21,484 bases of DNA from Marinilabilia sp. UBA5340 (GCA_002411085.1 DHQK01000288.1:1-21484); one strand, 5' to 3'; positions 1 through 7,189 are shown, counted from the first letter of the stretch. Notes: generated by a model not told the origin, from the letters alone. Numbers and translations: made by a program.

Positions 1-845
1 ATGTATTCGGTGAGTTGTCCCAATGTGAATTTGCCTTCGATAACGTACATTCCCCCAATAAAAAGAACTACAATCTTGAGCACCTGTTCGAGGTTGGCCA
101 GTAGTGGAATTACAAACGATCGAATCCAGGTGACCCGCATGGTATATTTAAATAGGGAGATATTTTCATTGTCCACCTGGTTTTCTGCCCATTGATGGAT
201 GTTGTAACTTTTGATTACGCTGTTGCCCGAAAGAAAGCTGATCGTTTTGCCTGAGAGCTGCTGAAGGCTGTCCATCCGTTTTCGGGTATTTTTGACCATC
301 ACTACCAGACCGACCCTTACGATTGTGAAAATGATGATCATGGGAATGATGCAATAGAGCGTGAGTGATGGTGACAGCTGCCACATTTTATAAGGAGTGA
401 GCGATAGTGAAAACAAAATATTTCCGGTTTGTAACAACCCAAAACCTGTGATCATTCGTACCCCATTGATGTCGTTGTTTATTCTTGATATAATAGAACC
501 GGTGCTGTTGCTGTCATAGTAATCTTTTCCAAAGGATGACAGTTTTCGGAACATTTCCCCTTTGAGTTGTTTTTCGATGAGGCGTCCCGGCACGAATATT
601 AGTATTCTCGAGAGGGTACGAACCAGTATTAATACCAGGGCCAGACCGAGTATAATGAGTACATAGTTGTAAAAACTGTCGCGGCTGGCCGGTTCCCCTC
701 CCGAAATAATGTCAATGCTTTTTTGGATGTACTCCGGAATAGTCACCGATGTCCAGATGGTGAGCCCCAGAAAGAGAAAACCTCCTGTGTACCACCATCT
801 GAAGCGATGCATGTATCGAATCAGAAATTTTAATTTCGAGAGCAT
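1..845 (-). CDS. ABC exporter, transmembrane half (partial, cut by window edge)
   Basis: The frame read from the ATG at 845 stays open for 281 codons to the window edge without a stop. The product is an exporter-type ABC transmembrane domain. Hydrophobic helices appear near residues 16-36 (after an RYMHRFRWWYTGG start) and 57-80, then two more, then a helix ending in LFIGGMYVIEGKFTLGQL, the turn typically found just before the linker to the nucleotide-binding domain. The middle segment DYYDSNSTGSIISRINNDIN matches the family pattern in which intracellular helices contact the ATPase. The ATPase half (Walker A, signature) would lie beyond base 1, so substrate and subunit type cannot be read; the N-terminus resembles MdlA/YheI-like multidrug half-transporters. 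The start lies three bases after the stop of the glutamate-cysteine ligase gene, so the two are almost certainly co-transcribed. Export of the thiol made by the upstream genes is an inference from position only. Confidence 0.85.
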   Translation of the reverse strand, partial: MLSKLKFLIRYMHRFRWWYTGGFLFLGLTIWTSVTIPEYIQKSIDIISGGEPASRDSFYNYVLIILGLALVLILVRTLSRILIFVPGRLIEKQLKGEMFRKLSSFGKDYYDSNSTGSIISRINNDINGVRMITGFGLLQTGNILFSLSLTPYKMWQLSPSLTLYCIIPMIIIFTIVRVGLVVMVKNTRKRMDSLQQLSGKTISFLSGNSVIKSYNIHQWAENQVDNENISLFKYTMRVTWIRSFVIPLLANLEQVLKIVVLFIGGMYVIEGKFTLGQLTEY

Positions 846-848
846 AAG

Positions 849-2216
849 TTATCGTTCATTTTGCAAAGGTTCTGCCTGGGGCCAGCATTGCATTAACCGG
901 GAAATATCTCCGTTCCATTCATGATAATATTTGTGGAGATGCTTTTCTGCCTGGGTGATACCCGATTCTGCAATTTCGATAATGGGAGCCAGGTATTGCC
1001 CCTCATCATCAATTTTTAGTCTTTCGGCTCTGCGCGATAATCCCGAAGCTGATATTTTCAGCATTTTTAAGGCAATTTCTCTGATGTTCAGTGTACCTGT
1101 TTTGGCTCTTAATGCTAATTTCGGCACCTGATCTCTCATGGTTTTTAATTCATCAAGGTTCCAGTTGCTGATGATGTTGTAGCTTTCGTCTAGTGCTTCC
1201 TGATCGTAGAGAAGCCCCACCCAAAATGCAGAAAGCGCAGCAATATGAGAGACACAACTGGCATCTGCTCCACGCATCTCAATGAAGCGTTTTAGTCTCA
1301 CATCCGGGAAAACCGTTGAAACATGTGTCTCCCAGTCTTCCATGGTAGGGGAAAAGTGATGCTTTCCGTTCATAAAATCACGGAATGTCATGTTGTTGCT
1401 ATCCAGATACTTTCCGTCTCTGAGAATAAAGTACATAGGAATCTCCAACAAGTAGTCCACCCATTTCTCAAAACCAAAATCAGGAGCAAAGATAAAAGGC
1501 AGGAAGCCGCAACGATCAGGGTCAGTATCTTCCCAGACCTGTGCTCTGTAGCTTAAATATCCATTGGGTTTTCCCTGAGTGAAAGGCGAATTGGCAAAAA
1601 GTGCAGTTGCGGTACTTTGTAAGGCCTGGGCAATCCGCATTTTTTTTATCATATCGGTTTCATTGCGGTAATCGAGGTTGACCTGGATGGTGGCCGTTCT
1701 TGTCATCATATCAATGCCCAGGTTTCCTTTTTGAGGCATATAGGCTTTCATTATGCGATAACGCTCTTTGGGCATCCATTGCATTTCGTCTCTGGAGCGT
1801 AAGGGGTCAAAACCCAGAGCCAGGGTAATGGCATTAATTTCTTTGCAAATATTACTGAGTTCTTCGAAATGTTTGCGGGTCTCACAGTATGTTTGATGAA
1901 TATTGCTGAAATTTTTTCCGGAGAGTTCGAATTGTCCTCCTGGTTCAATGGTGATAGATGCCCCGTCTTTCTTTAGCGCAATGATATTTCCTTCCTCTGT
2001 TACTGGTTCCCATCCCTCTTGTTGCATAAACTGCATTACCTGGCCGATGCCCGGATTGGTGTTGTGCCCCAGTCGCTGCAGACCCTCTTTTCGATAGAGG
2101 AATTTTTCGTGTTCGGTTCCAATTCCCCAATTGCCAGGCTCCTTATTGCCTTGCACAAAGTAATCTATGAGTTGCTGCTTGTTTCTTATTTCTATGAAGT
2201 TGCTGGTGTTCGCCAT
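849..2216 (-). CDS. gshA: Glutamate-cysteine ligase, plant/proteobacterial (type 3) GCS2 family
   Basis: This 455-residue enzyme should join L-glutamate and L-cysteine using ATP to make gamma-glutamylcysteine, the first step of glutathione synthesis, in the cytoplasm. Diagnostic motifs are GIGTEHEKF (residues 31-39), ITIEPGGQFELSG (88-100, substrate and metal binding), RTATIQVNLDY (173-183) and RFIEMRGADAS (310-320). Length and motif order match the plant/alpha-proteobacterial class (about 450 residues), not the E. coli GshA class. It follows the ATP-grasp gene by 58 bases and precedes the ABC exporter by 3 bases. A -7-like TACCTTTG lies in the upstream gap, so it may also be transcribed on its own. 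The ATG at 2216 is preceded by an A-rich leader (caataaaaaca), usual for Bacteroidota. A related gamma-glutamyl ligase (EgtA-like) is the main alternative; the neighbouring GshF-like synthetase favours glutathione. Confidence 0.9.
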   Translation of the reverse strand: MANTSNFIEIRNKQQLIDYFVQGNKEPGNWGIGTEHEKFLYRKEGLQRLGHNTNPGIGQVMQFMQQEGWEPVTEEGNIIALKKDGASITIEPGGQFELSGKNFSNIHQTYCETRKHFEELSNICKEINAITLALGFDPLRSRDEMQWMPKERYRIMKAYMPQKGNLGIDMMTRTATIQVNLDYRNETDMIKKMRIAQALQSTATALFANSPFTQGKPNGYLSYRAQVWEDTDPDRCGFLPFIFAPDFGFEKWVDYLLEIPMYFILRDGKYLDSNNMTFRDFMNGKHHFSPTMEDWETHVSTVFPDVRLKRFIEMRGADASCVSHIAALSAFWVGLLYDQEALDESYNIISNWNLDELKTMRDQVPKLALRAKTGTLNIREIALKMLKISASGLSRRAERLKIDDEGQYLAPIIEIAESGITQAEKHLHKYYHEWNGDISRLMQCWPQAEPLQNER

Positions 2217-2264
2217 TGTTTTTATTGTCTGAGTATTTCTTCCCGGAGATTATTGAAGATTTTG

Positions 2265-2272
2265 CAAAGGTA
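2265..2272 (-). promoter_or_regulatory. Possible internal promoter of gshA (-7 box TACCTTTG)
   Basis: On the minus strand the gap between the ATP-grasp stop and the gshA start contains TACCTTTG, an exact match to the Bacteroidota -7 consensus TAnnTTTG, about 48 bases before the gshA ATG. No TTTG-like -33 box is visible at the usual spacing, so this is a suggestion only. Confidence 0.35.
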
Positions 2273-2274
2273 TT

Positions 2275-3285
2275 TTATTTCGAGTTTAAAATAGAATCCA
2301 GTACATATTTCTCGACCCTTCGGTTTTTTCCGATGTAGGGAAAATCATGCATGGAAAGCATTGCGGGAGCATTGAGCTCCACAACAATATAATTGTTGTT
2401 CGAGGGTTCTTTTTCCAGATCTTTGATGATGATATCTATTCCTGCAATTTTTAGATTTGCTGCTTTTGCTGCTTCTATAGCCACTGTTTTGTAAAAAGCA
2501 GGGATTTCATCGGTTACATCTATGCTGTCACCTCCTGTGCTGAGATTGGAATTTTTGCGTAGATATATTTTTTCCCCTTTCCCGATGATAGAGCCGGGGA
2601 CGAGATTTTGTTTTTTGAGGTGTCTGAGAACTTCTTCGTCCATTTTTATTTTTAGTAGAGGGTGCGTATAATCGTCACCTCTGTTTTTATTTTTTATTTG
2701 AATGAGTTGTTCAATACTGTGTATACCGTCTCCGATAATATTTGCAGGTTCGCGGTAGGCTATGGCTCTTACTTCAAAATCGATAACCAGGAACCGGTAC
2801 TCTTGTCCCTCGTGGTATTCTTCGACAATTACTTTTTTTGAAAAGCGGAAGGCTTCATCAATGGCAGCATATAATTCTTCCTTGTTCTGAATATTGGTAC
2901 TTACGGCAATGCCATGATCGGTGTCCATGGGTTTTACTACCAGTGGGAAAGAGAGATTTTTTAATGTTACTTCCTGATTTTTATCTGCAAGGAGGATGCC
3001 GCTGGCATGCGAAATATTTTTGCGTTGCAGGAATTGTTTGGTCATCCATTTGTCGTTGGAAATCCAAAAAGCGATCAGGCTGTTGGCATCCGATATGGTT
3101 CCTTCATGAATAATGTATTCTTTATCGTTGCAGAAAACAGCGATCAGGTTATTTTCGGGATCCAGAATCTCAAAGTCGAGTCCTCTGGCAATAACTTCTT
3201 TGATAAGGATTTGGGTGGTTGCCTCGAAATTTGCGTACCCCTCAAGAGGTTGGAAGTTATAGTTCGATTTCATTGAAATTGACAT
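2275..3285 (-). CDS. ATP-grasp ligase resembling the glutathione synthetase half of GshF
   Basis: A 336-residue ATP-grasp protein. It shows the lysine strand FPLVVKPMDTDHGIAVS (about 113-129), the hinge strand VIVEEYHEGQEYRFLVID (152-169), NIIGDGIHSI (182-191), the RKNSNLSTGGDSIDVTDEI loop (243-261), and the metal-binding end GIDIII ... VVELNAPAMLSMHDFPYIGK (282-320). The NIIGDG, STGG(D)SIDVTD and N-x-P-x-x-x-MH-x-FPY-x-GK patterns are those of the C-terminal half of bifunctional GshF and of cyanophycin synthetase, not of proteobacterial GshB. The likely reaction is ATP-dependent addition of glycine to gamma-glutamylcysteine. The N-terminal 80 residues replace the missing ligase half. It is the first gene of the ATP-grasp/gshA/ABC operon. 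The ATG at 3285 is used, but residue 5 is also Met (3273). A different amino acid as second substrate (for example beta-alanine) cannot be excluded. Confidence 0.8.
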   Translation of the reverse strand: MSISMKSNYNFQPLEGYANFEATTQILIKEVIARGLDFEILDPENNLIAVFCNDKEYIIHEGTISDANSLIAFWISNDKWMTKQFLQRKNISHASGILLADKNQEVTLKNLSFPLVVKPMDTDHGIAVSTNIQNKEELYAAIDEAFRFSKKVIVEEYHEGQEYRFLVIDFEVRAIAYREPANIIGDGIHSIEQLIQIKNKNRGDDYTHPLLKIKMDEEVLRHLKKQNLVPGSIIGKGEKIYLRKNSNLSTGGDSIDVTDEIPAFYKTVAIEAAKAANLKIAGIDIIIKDLEKEPSNNNYIVVELNAPAMLSMHDFPYIGKNRRVEKYVLDSILNSK

Positions 3286-3310
3286 GTCGGAAAACTTGTT
3301 TGATTTGTTG

Positions 3311-3318
3311 CAAAGTTA
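3311..3318 (-). promoter_or_regulatory. Likely promoter (-7 box TAACTTTG) of the thiol-synthesis operon
   Basis: On the minus strand TAACTTTG matches the Bacteroidota -7 consensus TAnnTTTG exactly and lies 25 bases before the ATG of the ATP-grasp gene. The -33 region is poor (no clear TTTG). Transcription would start about six bases downstream, giving a leader of roughly 20 bases. Confidence 0.5.
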
Positions 3319-3395
3319 AGGAACGAAATGCGTAAATGTTTTGTTTCCGGAAGAGCAATTTCTTTACAATATTGGGTTGAAAGGAAATAGAGAAG

Positions 3396-3482
3396 AAAAA
3401 CCGGGCAGCTTCTGTTTAGTGCTAAGATGTTTATACCCCATTACATACAAAGAAGAAAGAAACAGAATACTACCCGGTTTTT
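3396..3482. repeat. Inverted repeat 1 (AAAAACCGGG ... CCCGGTTTTT)
   Basis: Bases 3396-3405 pair perfectly with 3473-3482 (10 bp). After a small internal loop, 3410-3417 (TTCTGTTT) pair with 3460-3467 (AAACAGAA, 8 bp), leaving a 42-base loop. The A-rich left and T-rich right ends would look terminator-like in either direction, but the loop is long for an intrinsic terminator. Confidence 0.65.
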
Positions 3483-3533
3483 TATAGGGTTGGGTTCGCT
3501 TGGCGCAAATCCATTGAAAAAAATCCGCATGAA

Positions 3534-3644
3534 CTTTAAAAAATCCGGACAACCTCGACTGCTTTTCCCTTTAAGACCATGTTCCCCAAAAATCCTCATT
3601 AGGATTAAGAAAGAAAAGAAATGAGCCGGTTGTCCGGATTAAAG
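3534..3644. repeat. Inverted repeat 2 (AATCCGGACAACC ... GGTTGTCCGGATT)
   Basis: Bases 3542-3554 are the exact reverse complement of 3628-3640 (13 bp). The match continues outward as CTTT (3534-3537) with AAAG (3641-3644) if four A's are bulged on the left arm. Inside the loop a second hairpin AATCCT-CATT-AGGATT occupies 3591-3606. Confidence 0.7.
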
Positions 3645-3810
3645 GGCTGGGTTCTTGCATTACACACTTCAAAGATGAAGCATATTTCCGGAGAAAAAAA
3701 AGAAAAATGGCTCCCTTTTCTGAATCTTTAGACTTCTTTTCTGAATGGTGCATTTCAGGCAACGAGCGAGAAGGGATGTATTTCGGTCAGAAGTTGTATT
3801 GATGGGGTGA

Positions 3811-4551
3811 TCAGGCAAAATATTCATCTAAAGTTTTCATCCCGGTTTTGGAAATGCTCAACTCCAATTCATTGTTTCCGTTGAACATGATGCATTTTTT
3901 CTGGGTTCGGTTTACTTCTCTCAGAAATCTTGTGTTGACAACATGGGAGCGGGAAATACGAACAAAATCATTACAGTTGATGGAGGTGAGGATTTTTCCT
4001 ATGTTTTGAGCCACATAATGTTGGTTTTCCTTTTCCATCACTATTTTGGTGTAAACATGATCGGCCTCCAGAAAAATGATATCGCTCGGATTTACAAGCA
4101 AAAAACCGGACTGAGTATTGAACCGAATGAGTTGATGCTCGTTATTGGCATTTCCGTTTGTGGTGGGTTGTGTCTCTGCTTGATTGGGTTTGAAGTTTTT
4201 CTCTATTTTTTCTATACATAATTGCAGCCGCTCCCTGCTTACGGGTTTTAGAATATAGTCAATAATATTGAACTCAAAAGCTTGCAGAGCATATTGGTCA
4301 TAAGCAGACACAAAAACGATTTGTGTATTACATCTTTTTTTAAAAAGTTCTTTTGCAATATCGACACCAGATACATTGCCCAAATGAATGTCGAGAAAGA
4401 GCACATCAGGTCTTAGTATAGCAATTTCCTCAATCAGGTTCTCCGGAGTTGAGAACTTACCTATTACTTCGAAATTGAAGAACTCGCTGATCATTTTGCT
4501 CAGGACGGACAGTGCTCCTGGTTCATCGTCGACAATTACTACTTTGTACAT
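3811..4551 (-). CDS. LytTR-family response regulator (receiver plus LytTR DNA-binding domain)
   Basis: A 246-residue AlgR/LytR-type transcription regulator. The N-terminal receiver domain shows the acidic pair in VVIVDDEPGA (D8, D9), the phospho-acceptor in DVLFLDIHLG (D54), the switch serine in VFVSAYD (S82) and the conserved lysine in DYILKPVS (K102). A polar linker (about 121-138) leads to a LytTR DNA-binding domain (about 140-244) with IIFLEADHVYTKI and FVRISRSHVVNTRFL. I place the start at the ATG at 4551: family members begin MxKVVIVDDE, and TAGGAAAT supplies an AGGA site just upstream. An in-frame ATG at 4602 would overlap the preceding gene by 20 bases. It follows the membrane LytTR gene by 31 bases and probably shares its transcript. 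No LytS-type kinase is nearby; LytTR regulators are usually paired with one. Confidence 0.88.
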   Translation of the reverse strand: MYKVVIVDDEPGALSVLSKMISEFFNFEVIGKFSTPENLIEEIAILRPDVLFLDIHLGNVSGVDIAKELFKKRCNTQIVFVSAYDQYALQAFEFNIIDYILKPVSRERLQLCIEKIEKNFKPNQAETQPTTNGNANNEHQLIRFNTQSGFLLVNPSDIIFLEADHVYTKIVMEKENQHYVAQNIGKILTSINCNDFVRISRSHVVNTRFLREVNRTQKKCIMFNGNNELELSISKTGMKTLDEYFA

Positions 4552-4582
4552 ATTTCCTATGTTTAATGCAATGGTTTGAGGG

Positions 4583-5428
4583 TTATTTGTTTTTCTGATC
4601 AAAGAAATCTTTTACGATTGTCTGATAGCTTCTTGATACAGGGAGTATTTCATTGTTGGGACTTTCTATTAACAATTTCATGCTGTTTCCCTCTTTGCGT
4701 ACCATGCTTACTCTTTTAATGTTCACAATGTAAGAGCGGTGACAGCGGAGTAAGGGCGCACTTTCAAATTTTTGCTCTATGTTTTTGAGGGTATTTCTGA
4801 TTAGAACGGACTTTGGCTGTTTATTATGAAGATATTTGATGGATACATAATTGTCCGATGATTCCAGGTATAGGAGATCTTCCAGTTTTAATGAAATCCT
4901 TAAAACTCCTTTTTCGTCATGAAATGAGATAAAGTTGGATGAATGTCTGATTTGGTTAAGTAAATTATTAAGGCTTATGGTTTTTTCTTTCCAGGCAAAG
5001 AAAAGTAAGCTGATTACGTAAGGAATCAATAGAATCAGGGCCGTGTTTTGCAATGCCAGATAGAACAGAAAACCGAAATTCCGGGGGTCGTTCATGGTGA
5101 ATTTTTCCAGAAAAGCGTACATCACAGCCATCAGCAGAATTTCCCCGGCGATCATCAATATATAGTAACGAATGGTGACAGGTTTTTTTCGTTTGATCAG
5201 GAACATTAGCAGAATGCGACTGACAAGAACGACCAACATCCCTGCAATAACCAGAAGTCCGGAATAGAGAATAAATTCAAGCGAGCTTATATTGTACCAT
5301 TCTCCCGATCCGAATGGCCTGTAGATATTGATAAAGATATAAGCAAAAAGGGTAGCAAATAATACCTGGAGAACCGTGTTTTTCCGGGTAACAAAATAGT
5401 TGGGAATTAACTTTGGGCCTTTGTTCAT
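4583..5428 (-). CDS. Membrane-anchored LytTR-domain transcription regulator
   Basis: A 281-residue protein with four predicted transmembrane helices (about 19-36, 52-76, 87-107 and 120-145), a short cytoplasmic linker, and a C-terminal LytTR DNA-binding domain (about 168-275) containing DLLYLESSDNYVSIKYL and LLRCHRSYIVNIKRV. It has no receiver domain, so its activity is presumably set by something sensed in or at the membrane rather than by phosphorylation. Proteins of this build are common in Bacteroidota. It is the upstream member of a pair with the response regulator at 3811-4551. The leader has TATTTTTG (5473-5480), a 14-base palindrome (5507-5520) and a tandem GGTTTTAA repeat (5450-5465). 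What it senses and controls cannot be read from the sequence. Confidence 0.85.
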   Translation of the reverse strand: MNKGPKLIPNYFVTRKNTVLQVLFATLFAYIFINIYRPFGSGEWYNISSLEFILYSGLLVIAGMLVVLVSRILLMFLIKRKKPVTIRYYILMIAGEILLMAVMYAFLEKFTMNDPRNFGFLFYLALQNTALILLIPYVISLLFFAWKEKTISLNNLLNQIRHSSNFISFHDEKGVLRISLKLEDLLYLESSDNYVSIKYLHNKQPKSVLIRNTLKNIEQKFESAPLLRCHRSYIVNIKRVSMVRKEGNSMKLLIESPNNEILPVSRSYQTIVKDFFDQKNK

Positions 5429-5472
5429 TATTTTGTTGGTAATACAAGTGGTTTTAAGGTTTTAATGCTGCT

Positions 5473-5480
5473 CAAAAATA
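5473..5480 (-). promoter_or_regulatory. Possible promoter (-7 box TATTTTTG) of the LytTR pair
   Basis: On the minus strand TATTTTTG fits TAnnTTTG, 44 bases before the start of the membrane LytTR gene. There is no clear -33 box, and the AT-rich context makes chance matches fairly likely. Confidence 0.35.
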
Positions 5481-5506
5481 ATGATAATTGTCAGATTTAT
5501 TTGATG

Positions 5507-5520
5507 AAATTGTACAATTT
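5507..5520. promoter_or_regulatory. Perfect 14-base palindrome, candidate operator
   Basis: AAATTGTACAATTT equals its own reverse complement over all 14 bases. It sits 79 bases upstream of the membrane LytTR gene and 27 bases upstream of that gene's -7-like box, where a dimeric regulator could act. It does not match the direct-repeat pattern of LytTR sites. Confidence 0.4.
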
Positions 5521-5746
5521 ACACCAATATGAGAGTATCATTAATAAAAGAGCTTAATTCTTTGATCAGAATTCATTAGCCGGATTGTCCGGGAAGTCCT
5601 GCGTTTTCAGTCTTTTTTATTATGAAAGAAGTGAAGAATCTTTTGGCTTGTGATTTTCACTACGTACAGATGAACGGATTGACGGACACAGCAACTTTTA
5701 GGACAATTTGGTTGAAATCATAATCATTTTTTGAACATCAAAAATA

Positions 5747-7114
5747 ATGATCTTTTTAGTTTTCTATTATGGTTTTCTGGTTTTTCTTTTTTTAAATCGA
5801 GGGGGATTTTATTTATCCCATTCTTGTTTCATTCGTCCCTTCCTTCTTGCAATTTATCCCAAACTGCAGTCAAGTGCTACATTTGAAGAGTTTGTTTTCT
5901 TTTTTGATGTTTATTTGTTGTCAGAAATACAAAACAAACACATGGAACTGCTTTTCGAACAACAGACTAAATTGATGAATCGTTTTGATCTTTACAAAAC
6001 TCATGGACGTATAGACAATGAAGTGATTTATCATACCTTTCCGTTTGAGTCGCACTTTGAAGAACCTGAAGTTTTTTCTGCAGAAAAAGACAGGGGGTCA
6101 GATTGTGTTGGTAGTTCTGATCTCATGGGAGTAAATACTCAGGTCAATCGTTGGTTTCGTTATGCCGTTTTTGAGGCTGAAGACAGGCAAGAGGAATCCA
6201 ATGCAATTATGTTATTGCATGGTCTGAATGAGCGCAAGTGGGATAAATATCTGTTGTGGGCTTATCATCTGGCAAAAAGCACCCGGGCTCCGATCATTCT
6301 TTTTCCACTGGCCAATCACATGAACCGTTCGTCAGAAAACTGGTCTTTCCCCAGGCAGATGATTAAGGTGGTAAGAAGCCGGAAGGAATATTATGGTCCT
6401 ATTGAAAACAGTTCATTTGTCAATGTTGCTTTAAGCCAGCGAATCGATCTTTGTCCCGAATTGTTTCTTTCTTCTGGTGTGCAGAGTATTTTGGATATAA
6501 TGAAGGTAACATCGGAAATTAAATCCGGAATGCATCCTTTATTTTCCAAAGGGAAAGAAGTCGACTTTTTTTCCTATTCCATAGGTGCCTTTGTCACCGA
6601 ATTGCTTCTGATGGCTAATCCCGGGGATTTGTACAATCACAGTAAAGCTTTTTTGTTTTGTGGGGGTGCCACCTTTGACCAGATGAACGGCAGATCGAAA
6701 AATATTCTGGACAACAGAGCATTCGAGTCACTTCAGGGGTTTGTAAATAATTTTGATGTGGGGAAAGTATCCAATAAGTTTTTCGATGTATTCAAACCTT
6801 TTGGGAGTGCGGTTCGGGACATGTTTCTGTCAATGATTTCCATGGAAAAGTATAAAAGGGAGCGGGAAAGCAGGTTAGAAGCCTTGAGTAGTCGGATGAG
6901 GGCAATTGGATTGAATATGGATAAGGTGGTGCCGGGAAGTGCTATTTTCAATACTTTCTGCATGGGTAAATGCCGGAATGTATCGGTGGTTGATTTTGAT
7001 TTTGGTTATTCGCACGAAATGCCTTTTCCCATTCATAATACCTCAATAGCCGGAAAAGTGGAAAACGCCTTTAAGAATGTTTTTAATGAGGCTTCATGTT
7101 TTTTGAAGAGATAG
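5747..7114 (+). CDS. Alpha/beta-hydrolase-like protein of unknown function (DUF6051-like)
   Basis: The frame is 455 codons. The body looks like an alpha/beta hydrolase: AIMLLHGLNE (153-162, oxyanion-hole strand), DFFSYSIGAF (273-282, nucleophile elbow with S278) and a late histidine (H423 or H430 in YSHEMPFPIHN). The elbow is S-Y-S-I-G, not the usual G-x-S-x-G. I think this is the Bacteroidota family DUF6051, but from memory only. The substrate is unknown. Start choice is uncertain: residues 1-65 are hydrophobic and phenylalanine-rich, unlike the rest, and the ATG at 5942 (residue 66, MELLFEQQ) has a strongly A-rich leader (aaatacaaaacaaacac) typical of Bacteroidota starts. I would accept 5942 as equally likely, giving 390 residues and a soluble protein; the longer form would add a membrane anchor. 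It is a single-gene unit ending in a terminator at 7190-7233. Confidence 0.75.
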   Translation: MIFLVFYYGFLVFLFLNRGGFYLSHSCFIRPFLLAIYPKLQSSATFEEFVFFFDVYLLSEIQNKHMELLFEQQTKLMNRFDLYKTHGRIDNEVIYHTFPFESHFEEPEVFSAEKDRGSDCVGSSDLMGVNTQVNRWFRYAVFEAEDRQEESNAIMLLHGLNERKWDKYLLWAYHLAKSTRAPIILFPLANHMNRSSENWSFPRQMIKVVRSRKEYYGPIENSSFVNVALSQRIDLCPELFLSSGVQSILDIMKVTSEIKSGMHPLFSKGKEVDFFSYSIGAFVTELLLMANPGDLYNHSKAFLFCGGATFDQMNGRSKNILDNRAFESLQGFVNNFDVGKVSNKFFDVFKPFGSAVRDMFLSMISMEKYKRERESRLEALSSRMRAIGLNMDKVVPGSAIFNTFCMGKCRNVSVVDFDFGYSHEMPFPIHNTSIAGKVENAFKNVFNEASCFLKR

Positions 7115-7189
7115 GTGTTTGTAATGGCGTGGTAAAGTGTAGAAGGTCAGATTTTTGTTAGGTGATTTTATTTCTGCTCTCCATAATTG

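Larger units (their letters stand above)
3286..3810. other. 525-base gene-free region with inverted and direct repeats
   Basis: No convincing gene lies here; the short open frames on both strands have no family resemblance and run through the inverted repeats. The stretch contains the operon promoter at its left end, two large inverted repeats (3396-3482 and 3534-3644), a small hairpin (3591-3606), and an exact 11-base direct repeat (3715-3725 and 3736-3746). The right arms of both inverted repeats are followed by a similar sequence (TAGGGTTGGGTTC near 3484 and AAAGGGCTGGGTTC near 3641), suggesting an old duplication of the structure. Confidence 0.6.
5429..5746. other. 318-base divergent intergenic region between LytTR pair and hydrolase
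   Basis: No gene is visible. The region carries a tandem GGTTTTAA (5450-5465), the -7-like box at 5473-5480 (minus), a perfect 14-base palindrome at 5507-5520, and the interrupted palindrome CCGGA-TTG-TCCGG at 5580-5592. The last, with its leading AG, recurs almost unchanged at 3624-3637 on the other side of the LytTR genes. No consensus plus-strand promoter for the hydrolase stands out; a TTTG at 5707-5710 is the only -33-like trace. Confidence 0.5.

Noticed and set aside
3364..3624. Short open frames on both strands (about 62-65 codons) in the region between the ATP-grasp and LytTR genes
   Set aside because: They run through the inverted repeats, show no family resemblance, and have no convincing initiation context.
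5450..5465. Tandem GGTTTTAA repeat as a LytTR binding site
   Set aside because: The period is 8 bases, not about 21, and the sequence is simple AT-rich; chance is likely.
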